DNA of 64,000 bases. Origin: Paraspadella gotoi (lineage: Eukaryota > Chaetognatha). The stretch covers positions 20,550,248-20,614,247 of the forward strand of contig CM119264.1 in NCBI GenBank assembly GCA_051294375.1, written 5' to 3'. This document shows positions 1-64,000 of this stretch, one piece after another. Under the pieces are notes generated by a model, which was not told the DNA's origin, did no database searches, and saw only the letters and a program-made list of their open reading frames with translations. The position numbers were made by a program, and so were the translations under genes. The number at the start of each line of letters is the position of its first letter. Positions within the stretch are counted from its first letter, which is position 1.

Positions 1-312
1 GTTTCTTTTTCAACCCAATTTGAACTATTAAATAATAATAATCAAATTTTATTGGATAAACTTTCGTGACTCGAAACTAAGTTTGTTTTCATTTTTGGCT
101 CGTGCACTTTATTTGCAAAAGAGAAATTTGAAAAAAGATCCAATATTATGGAAAAAGTCAGAAGTTTATCAACATTTCCTTGAAAAAAAATTAAACGAAA
201 AAAGAATGAAAAATAAAGCAGATTAGTGAAAATTAGTTACATTCTTCTTTTAGTAACTATAGTTAAAATGAATATCGAATTTTCCAAACGTAAATAAATG
301 AAGTGCACTTAC

Positions 313-455
313 CCGCTGCAACCTCTGCGTCCCTCGCGGACCTCCATCGACTCAGATGGGTCAGAGGCCTCCTCGACATCCGCCTCGACGACCTCGTCGG
401 CTCCAAAAGAAGTCGGCGTCCATCTCCGCCGTCGAGTGACATAAATACTTTTTTT
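313..455 (-). CDS. Possible exon of an unidentified gene at the left edge
   Basis: A GC-rich island on the minus strand ends at a good donor (GTAAGT, 312-307). Two frames are open: one has an ATG (MSLDGGDGRRLLLEPTRSSR), the other reads acidic (GADEVVEADVEEASDPSESM). A second GC-rich block with donor GTGAGC lies at about 1243-1360. Neither matches the missing endostatin exon. Product unknown. Confidence 0.3.
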
Positions 456-1049
456 GCGAGTGGTATTTTTTATTTTGTTTCCCGTTAAAAAAATGTTTCG
501 TGATTATTTTTTGTTTAAAAAATAAAAAATTATCGGACCCCTTTTAAAACAAGGGGCCCTTTCAGCCAGTCATTTTATGTTGTTGCGATGAAACGAAAAA
601 AAAGAGCAAATCAGTCAGTCAAAAAAAATTTGGACCGATAAAATTTTTTGTTGTGATCGAGAGCTGCCTCCGTCTATATCGATGGTCGACCGACGGAATG
701 AATCTGTCTCAGTCTCTCCACCGGAAGTGGGAAGCTGTTGCGCCTCTCCCTCTCTCTGTCACACGAGCTGCAGGATTACACGGATGGAGAGCGAGCGACG
801 AAAGACATAGGGAGGCAAGAGCGCTCGGTGGCACTAGGCCACTCAGTCACCGGCACGCGGTCTCCGCGCGTGCGGGCGAGATGGCATCGGAGGAGGAGGA
901 AGGGGAGTGGGAAGAAGAAGAGAAGGAAGAGGAGGGGATTTTCTGCGCGAGCGAAGCGTGTTATGAGGCCAGAGGTAATTTGAGAACGACAGCGAAGGGA
1001 AGGGGGAAGAAGAGGAAGAGGGGGAGGAGGAGGCGCTAATGTAAAGTTT

Positions 1050-1084
<35 letters not shown>

Positions 1085-2073
1085 AGCAAATGTAGGTCCA
1101 AATCGCAACGAGAACGACTTTCGTGACGAAGCGAAAAAAAGTCAGTCGGAGGTCGACTTTCGGAGGCGGGGGGCAAGGAGTCGTTGGCCGGGGTGGTGAC
1201 GAGAATGACGTTGAGGGATCAGGGGAATGAAAATAGGTTGCTCACCGTCGCCGTCGGTCGCCTCATGGTGAATCGACCGGCGCCGTAGGGTCTATCCTCC
1301 GCCGGGTGGCGGGAGGAAGGGCGAATGCCTTCGTTACAAATCCCTCCCACTGAGTTGGCGAGGAGGCGAATGTCACGCGAGTCGCTCTTGCGTAAAGAGG
1401 CTCGCCATAGTTCTTGGCTGGCGCCGTAAATTTGGAAGGAGTATCAGCCTACTATTGCAGAACCTTCTTCCCCAACGCCTTCTCGATTGCTTCGGCATCT
1501 CCAATGCCTTTTCCATCGGTATCTTCATTGCCTTCCCCATCAACTTCTCCATCTCTAATCTCTTCTCAACTCGCCTCTCATCCTCCCGCAACCATCCCAT
1601 CCCCGGATTCTCTCCGTAAGAATTGTTTCGGTCAAATTCATCCGTCGTTTAATTTCAGCAAAATCGTTGTTTTTGTTTTTTTTTTTTTTTTTTTTTTAGT
1701 TTTTGTTGTTGTTGTTGTCATGGAGGGTGATAGCGATGAGTGAAGCTCGAATACATCATCTTCGTTTGTAACAAATAGAAAAAGTGCTTTGTCGCTGAAC
1801 TGATATTCGTTTTTGGTTTTTGCGGTCGGACGAATTATGATAACTAAGAACGAATTAAAATGAGACAAAATTATAAAATAAAAAGAAAAATGCAGTAAAA
1901 CGCAACAAGTGGAAAATTTGAAAGCGATGAGAAAAAAAATTTATTCGCTTCACGAAAAAGCAGCTCGTGAAATATCGCGAGCGAGAGAGAGAGAGCGCGA
2001 GCGAGAAAGAGAGCGAGCGAATGCTGGGGGGCGTAGCGAGGGCCACCGTAGGCATGCTGGATAAAACAACCCA

Positions 2074-2191
<118 letters not shown>

Positions 2192-2558
2192 GTGAGAATA
2201 CATTAGAGAAGGGGCGGAGGGCGTACGAAAGAGGAGGCGGAGGAGGAGGAGGAGAAAAAGGAGGCGGAGGATGAGGAAGAGAAAGGGAATAACTTGTAGA
2301 ACAGCTGCTACAACGCTTTTCTCATCAAACGAAACTAAAAACGAAAATTATAAAAGTATTGAAAATAAATATTATATTAAATTTTAGGAAATATATCAAA
2401 AATAATGGTTGAAAAGCAACAACACCAAGGCCAGAAATACGGGCGATTAATAATAATTATGTATACACAATTCATTTTTTTTTATACTGACAAGTAGAAA
2501 CAATTTGGTCCGAATTCGAAGAATGTTTAAAACGCTGAATGAAAGAATGAAAGATTCG

Positions 2559-2658
<100 letters not shown>

Positions 2659-3345
2659 ATTAAATAATGCAAATAAAGAGCAGGTATAAAAAAATGAAAC
2701 TATTTTTGTGATTAAAAACTATTTTTTAAAAATAGAGAGAGACCTGAAGTGGACCTTTCAAAGGAGACGGCGACAAGAATGACAATCCCTATCGAAGCTC
2801 GCATTTTGTTTCTGACTCGTACTGGTATTTTTTTCATTTTTAAATCTTCATCGGAGATCCCGGATAAAAATTTTAGATTACAATTATTATCATATTTATC
2901 TGAATTACAAACAAAAATCCAGTAGTCATTAGTTCCAAAAGTAACCTAATTGTCCCCTTTTCTCTCTGAAAGGGTTTAACGGGTAATTTTGAACTTAAAA
3001 TTATAACAAAGTTTGAATGCATTTGGCTGAGGTACGTTCAATCTGGAACTCTGAATTTAAAAACCTGAACCACTTGTTTGAGCGATTCTGCGAAGCAGAG
3101 CTGCGCGGAGTGAAACTAGACGAGGAGGAGAAGGAGGAGGAAGGGGAAGAAGAGGAGGAAGAGGAGTAACATCATAACCAGCATTTGTCAAGACTTGCCA
3201 CGTCACCGCAAAAGAAAATTCATTGGCGAGCGAAAGTCAAAAGTGTGAAAAAGGAAAGGAAAGAAAAGAAAGATGTGAAATTAGGACTGACTGAAAGTAA
3301 AATAAATAAACAATTGACTAAATCAAAGAATGAATGAAGGGAAAA

Positions 3346-3346
3346 A

Positions 3347-3398
<52 letters not shown>
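3346..3398. repeat. (GAAA)n microsatellite
   Basis: About 13 GAAA units. Confidence 0.95.
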
Positions 3399-4421
3399 AT
3401 TTAAAAAAAAAAACGAAAAACAGAACATGATTGAAAGATAGAATGTATAATTGTATATGTGTTAAAAAGAAAACAAAAATGAAACGATCCATAGCGTAAG
3501 AAAAAAATGCATTCGATAAAAATAGCAAACTATATAAAACAGTTTCCGATAAAATTCTTTTTTTCCGCTTTAATTTAATATTTCTGGCGAAAGGCCAATT
3601 CTCCAAAAAGAGTTAAGTCGAGAGTCTCGGCCAGAGATATGCAGGCCCCGAAGTTCGACCGCTTAAAACCAGCTCGCCACGGCGATATGCTAATACTCTC
3701 GATCTATTTCTAATTCTTCTGTCGCCTTGGACAAGAAAGTATATTACTTTCTCTCTCTCACTTACACACTCTCATTTACACACTCTCAGCTTACCACTCT
3801 CTCTCTCTCTCTCTCTCTCCCCTCTCCTCTCTCTCCTCTCTCTCTCTCTCTCTCTCACTTCCTTCAACCTCAAACCATCCACCCCCTTTCCCCTCATTAA
3901 CAATCCATATTTCACGCTCTAATCGCGCACGCGCGCCTCATCCCCGACGCGTTTCTCTTTGAGTTTGCATCCATTTTTTCCTCATTTTCCGACTTCATTT
4001 TCAGCGGGAGAAAAAGTCGCCGTTGTCGCTTTTCATTGCGCGTGCCACGTTGTCACGCCTCTAATTCATCCGGGATGTTTTTATATCCTTAGGTTTCAAT
4101 GCCGCCGTCCGCGACGTTGCCATGGTGATGATGACGAAATTTTAGTATAATATGAAACTATTGACATGATATCATTTTGACTTCATCAAAATCCTCAAGC
4201 CCAAAATTAATGTCTTAATCTTGAATTTTTCCTGAGATTCTTTTTACCCGCATTTGTAAACCTCGCCGCAAATCAGTTCCTCTTCCCCACTCCAACTCTC
4301 TCTTTTTCCCCTCAGCTCGGTCAACCTCTCCCTTTACCTCAGTCACCATCTGCAATCTTCACAAGAATTTCTCATTACACACGCTCCACCGTTAATAAGG
4401 TTAATATTTTTTTATTAAAGG

Positions 4422-4455
<34 letters not shown>

Positions 4456-5212
4456 TTTCTCTCTCGTTTTTTCTCTTTCTCCTCTGACTGTCCCCATTTC
4501 TTATTTTCTACCTCATTATAGCTAAATATCTCTTGTAATAAATGTAATTCTATCTGAAAGCTTTTTGCACCAAAAATATAATGATAAACTACTATCTAGA
4601 AAAAAAGTATATGACATAATTCATTTATTCAATAAAAAGTATATAAAACATAGGTAAAACATCATAATAAAATTCTCAATATTTGGTATACCCTTCCTCG
4701 GCATAACTACTGCCTGCCTTTATCTGGGTATGCTTTTATACAGCAAATTGAGGTATGACAGTGAAATTTTTTTTTACATCTTTAACGCAATTCTGCGCAG
4801 CCTCGATATAAATGTTGCGTATCTTTCCCTCTTTTCTGAGAGCTATAATAATTCTTTTTTAAACCAGAAAGAGGTGCAAGGCCTTTAGCATTGCCAAATT
4901 AAAAAAATATTAAAAAAATAATTAACTATTTAAAATAAAAACAAATAACTAAATATGAAAAATGGTGGAAAATTTTTTTTTTTCGCCATTTTTTATTTGA
5001 AGTTATATTATTTTTTTGCCTGTAACTTTTAAATGATTTGACCTACAAAAGATAGAAGGAAGCTCCTGAAAGAAAATTAAATATAGATTTAGAAACATTC
5101 AGATTTTTTTAAAATTAAATAAGTTTTCGAGTAGATATCTTTTATTAAAAATGTCATATACTTTTTTCCTAGATTGTATTTCAATCGAAATATCTGTCTC
5201 CGTCATCATTGT

Positions 5213-5243
<31 letters not shown>

Positions 5244-5574
5244 CTCTTAGTCGTCATCATCGTCGCCTGTCGTTTAATTCCCTTCGACCGGTTTTCTCTA
5301 TCAATTTCAGGTTTAAACTTGAAAACCCGTGAGAAGCAAAACTGGAAATTTTCCAAATGCAACAGAAGACTCGAAATTTGGAACCGGTCCAATCTCGCTC
5401 ACCGATAGGTCGGATTGAGAGCTTTCATCAAACGGTTTCACCATTGATACCATTATTATCATAAACCAGTCGTGCGTCCAACGCTCATCAAAACTGTAGC
5501 ATAGTGTGAAAACTTTTTTTCAGAGGAAAACAAATTTTTTATTAGGTTACAAACAACGATTTTTATTTGTACAA

Positions 5575-5622
5575 AACGGACATGTTTCGACTCTAGTGAG
5601 AGGCCATCATCAGCGCTTTTGC
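5575..5622 (-). ncRNA. Hammerhead ribozyme motif beside an (AG)n tract
   Basis: Minus strand CTGATGA (5613-5607), stem II with CTCT/AGAG, GAAA (5588-5585), CATGTC. Helix I AAAAGCG/CGTTTTG pairs if one G is bulged. The following 5640-5880 (AG tract, then TTAAAGGACAGTGGTTAAAGG) matches the terminal-repeat layout of the PLE at 55.5 kb. Confidence 0.7.
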
Positions 5623-5656
5623 ATTTGTGAAATTATGTGAGGGAAAGGCAATAAAG

Positions 5657-5657
5657 A

Positions 5658-5741
<84 letters not shown>

Positions 5742-5747
5742 GAGAGG

Positions 5748-5789
<42 letters not shown>

Positions 5790-5808
5790 GAGAGAGAGAG
5801 AGAGAGAG
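5657..5808. repeat. (AG)n tract beside a hammerhead motif
   Basis: AG repeats with a few AAG/GGAG interruptions, next to the hammerhead at 5.6 kb. Probably the internal tract of a PLE terminal repeat. Confidence 0.95.
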
Positions 5809-6185
5809 TAAGTTTAAATTTTCCAACAAATAATTGTTAAAGGACAGTGGTTAAAGGTGAGGACAGATTTGAGATTAGGCCAGATTAAGTAAGTTTTTTA
5901 TATTCTTTAATTTCCAAGAAGAATTGAAAATGAGGTCTTCGTTATATGTTTTTATAAGCTACTTTATAAATTTGAGAAAATTTCTATTGAACAACAATAT
6001 CTTGGGAAAAAAAACACCTCATTACGATGAGTTGATGAGTTGTTGAGTTGTTAACTTTGAATCAACTCGAAAGGTCAGACAAATCATAATCCTTCTTGTT
6101 TTATGCCACGTCAGTCGACGCAGACGTAAATAAAACAAAGTGAGGCGAGAGAGAGAGAGTGAAATAAACTCATCGCGAAAAAGTT

Positions 6186-6230
<45 letters not shown>

Positions 6231-6503
6231 CTTCCTCCTCTCATAGAAAATGGACGAGCATATCTTCGATCATTTTCCTTTCCTCTCTTCAATTCTATGC
6301 CCCTCCCACGCAACCTCCAACTTTTCTCCATTTCTTCCCTCTCATTCCTCTGCTTTCTTCCTTTTTCTCTTCCTCCGTTTCCTCTCTCCCTTTCCCCCTC
6401 GACTCAGCGCACGAGTCGTGCAGCCGTATTATCATAAGTACGCGCTGAAAATGCCTTTCTGGCAGAAATCGGAATCCGCAGCGCTCGGTTGAAGAGGCTG
6501 CAA

Positions 6504-6632
<129 letters not shown>

Positions 6633-7138
6633 AAAAAAAACGTGTGCCTGAAATTTGCAGCAAAGAACGCTCATGGCTTATGTCAACCTAAGGGGGGAGG
6701 CAAGGAGAGATCTACAGACAAATAAAATTATTTTTCCTTTCATAAGACATTAGTAGTACTATTAAGTAGAACTATTAATTAAAAAACTTAAAAAAATAAT
6801 AGGTACAATAGAATTGTAAAAAAGTCCTAAAAAAATTTAAATTATATAAAAACATAAATGGAAAAACAAATTTAGTCTGAAAGTAACAAAAACTGGTTGA
6901 GGTTCACTTTCGACGGGGGGCAGTCGAAGTTTTTTCGCTGACCACCGGTTCCGATGGGAAATCCGCAAAGCAACCTCACGCCAAAGACCCATTCCCATAA
7001 AACGGTTGTACCTTTTGATTTTATCGGAAAAACCCATGCGCCTCAACTTTTTTTAGAACAAAGAAGTTGAAAATTACTGGTATTTATTTTGTCCATAACC
7101 TAGTGAAAGCGTTTTTTTAAAGTTTGCATAGTATCATG

Positions 7139-7177
<39 letters not shown>

Positions 7178-7594
7178 TCTCTATCTTTTAACGTCTTTTA
7201 ACGTTTTGACGATGTGTCTGATTATACTATATACAATTAAACATGTCACATGTTCCTCGTCACCCATATTTCAATTTATAAAAGCGAAAACTAACAAAAG
7301 AACAGCAGCATAATATTTTCTCTCCTGATTTACTTTCTGATTTTTTCGCTTGGAGATGGAGAAAAGGGGGGAAATCCAATAACACTAAAACTGTGAATTG
7401 ACAACGACGACGACGACGACCATGGTAACGAAGATGAGAACAGAAAAAAAATTGTGTAAAAAAGAAACATATGGTAAGTTTCTTGGCGAAGAAGGTTTTA
7501 AAAGAGAGGGAGGATGAAGGAGAAAGAAAGAAAGTGAACATGAGAGTTATAAACTGTGACTGAATCAAACCAATGTCCAGAAAGGAAGGAAGAG

Positions 7595-7700
<106 letters not shown>

Positions 7701-7896
7701 CGAGTGAAAAAATACACTCTCTCTACCTTAGAAACGAACATAATTAATCTTAAATATTAAATATTCATAATCAACATCGAGACGGTCAGACAAATTTCTT
7801 GCAATATTTTTCCTCCGAAACTTGAGAATGACGTTATAATGACGTCGCGATGCCACGTCATTTCGCAGGTGAATAAGGGGGAGATACGGCATCGGT

Positions 7897-7992
<96 letters not shown>

Positions 7993-8592
7993 AAGAGAGA
8001 GAGCTCCAGAAAGTCGGCCATAAGGCTGATCTCGGTTCATATGGAACAACGAGTAGAAGAGAAAGCAAGAAAAAAGAGGAAAAATAAGAGAAAAAAGACA
8101 TAAAATCTCTTGTGACGAAATCAATGTGGGCGGAAAATCGGGCCAGATGGCGAGGGCGTTGTTTCGGATTTAACGCTACATATTCACTATGTTTTGATAT
8201 AACAATTTAATTAACACAATCTAATAAGCTTTTGTTCCTTAAATATTAGGTAGAGGCTTAGTAAAAAGAATACGAAAAGCCAAGATCAAGGACGCAGCCA
8301 AAGACACAATTGAGACACAGAATTGCGGAGATAATTGAATCTGTCACAAGTGACATAGTTTCTCACGAAATAACTAGACTCGATTCTTCACAAACTCTTT
8401 CTAAATTAACTAAATCGATTCAACTATTATAAAAATTATTCCCTCATACAATAAATAAGCTTTGCTCAGGTTAACGATGAAGATATCAAAATATTAATCA
8501 AATGCAAATAATAAATTCGAGGAATTAAAAAAGATAGAGAAATCGACACGAATTGGATGAACAGAAGCGAAGGAGAAAGTGAATCAACTCAC

Positions 8593-63126
<54,534 letters not shown>

Positions 63127-63129
63127 CTT

Positions 63130-64000
63130 TAAAAATAAAAGGAAGCAATAATTTAATCTTTATTAAAGACGTAGTAAATATAAATCTACGGCCGTAGAGG
63201 GTAGAAAAGTTTTGATATATCTTAGTTATCTTTGTGACATATACATCATGATAAGCCTACAATTCCGCAATCATATTATTTTTCCTTAAAACAATTTCTT
63301 CCTTTTAATCAAAGATTAAAATTTTCATTAAATAACACATCCTTTTCGTGGCCGAGATATGCAATAATTGTATATGAATAACGGTAAATCAAATGAGTGT
63401 AGAAGCTTTAAAACCTTGCGAAGCCGAAGGCGTCGGTTAAGCTGTTAACGACAAATGCATTAGTTAATATGGGTAAAGCGAGGGACAACAAAAAAAGTGA
63501 TTGATTCATAATTTAATGTTGGAGTTAATGACTTCATTTAAAACTTTATTAATTAACCAACCACAGGGGTTGGGAGTCTCCATTATCATAAACGGAAACC
63601 CTTAAAGCTCACTACCGGTAAAGAAAAATCGAAACTGTTAGGCTAATATTAAATTTAATTACTTTTTAATCGAGACTAAGATATTTTTGATTAAATAAAG
63701 AAAGACTGATTCAAAATGTCTCTCTGTGATAATTTACCTGTTCACTGATAATTCTCTTTGATGGCGTAAAACGAATTTACGTTCATTTAATAAAAATGTA
63801 CACACCCACTATTATTAATCGCTAAGGTATGCAAAAAACGATTAAACGATGCTGTGAAATCGTCAAAAAATACACACCCGGCGTGAAAAAAATATAGTAC
63901 ATAGAATGACACTTAAGCACACTCGAACTCATTTGTTTACTACCTTAATAGGCTAATCTCATGAAAAAAAATTAGAGAAGTAACAGGACGAATTTTATTA
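63130..64000. other. AT-rich intron at the right edge
   Basis: Intron upstream of the first visible multiplexin exon. Contains one half-MITE sequence near 63710 and otherwise nothing recognised. Confidence 0.6.

Noticed and set aside
5151-5280. Plus-strand hydrophobic ORF rich in Val/Ile
   Set aside because: Product of a GTC/ATC trinucleotide repeat; no flanking gene structure.
7757-7870. Minus-strand TCEMTW resembling the endostatin YCETW motif
   Set aside because: The surrounding residues do not match endostatin, and the frame runs into a (CT)n-derived poly-Ser/Leu stretch.

Overview
The window looks like nuclear DNA of an invertebrate animal. It is AT-rich with GC-rich islands, has GT-AG introns, contains a collagen XV/XVIII-type (multiplexin) gene and an innexin, and carries very many (AG)n/(CT)n tracts. 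Innexin argues against vertebrates and sponges. The phylum is not decidable from this sequence alone; a non-bilaterian such as a ctenophore or cnidarian, or a derived bilaterian, are all possible.

One minus-strand gene dominates. From right to left, splice-compatible exons run from about 63.13 kb to 8.59 kb. They encode the end of a thrombospondin-N/laminin-G-like domain, a non-collagenous linker, many Gly-X-Y exons, a trimerization domain split over two exons (14.9 and 9.9 kb), a Thr/Pro-rich hinge and most of an endostatin domain (9.07-8.59 kb). The 5' exons lie beyond the right edge, and the last endostatin exon was not found. At 36.2-37.6 kb a 468-codon exon with its own ATG and a hydrophobic segment near residue 90 looks like an alternative first exon for a membrane-anchored isoform.

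Three other genes sit inside introns of this gene: an innexin on the same strand (54.2-52.06 kb), and on the opposite strand a small secreted F5/8C-like protein (17.24-18.80 kb) and a small class-I methyltransferase-like protein (13.09-14.21 kb). All three were rebuilt exon by exon with matching phases.

The remaining intron and flank DNA is mobile-element and simple-repeat debris. It includes a Penelope-like element relic with GIY-YIG endonuclease, inverted terminal repeats and a 13-bp target duplication; seven sequences with hammerhead-ribozyme cores, one inside a 181-bp element with 50-bp inverted arms; a terminal-repeat retrotransposon in miniature (TRIM) with primer site, polypurine tract and target duplication, plus a solo LTR; a helentron/DINE-1-like family with a ~145-bp minisatellite; foldback elements; and GAAA and AG arrays. 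Several N gaps and near-identical tandem blocks at 20-25 kb suggest assembly trouble there. The left 8 kb is mostly simple repeats and may hold the edge of another gene.
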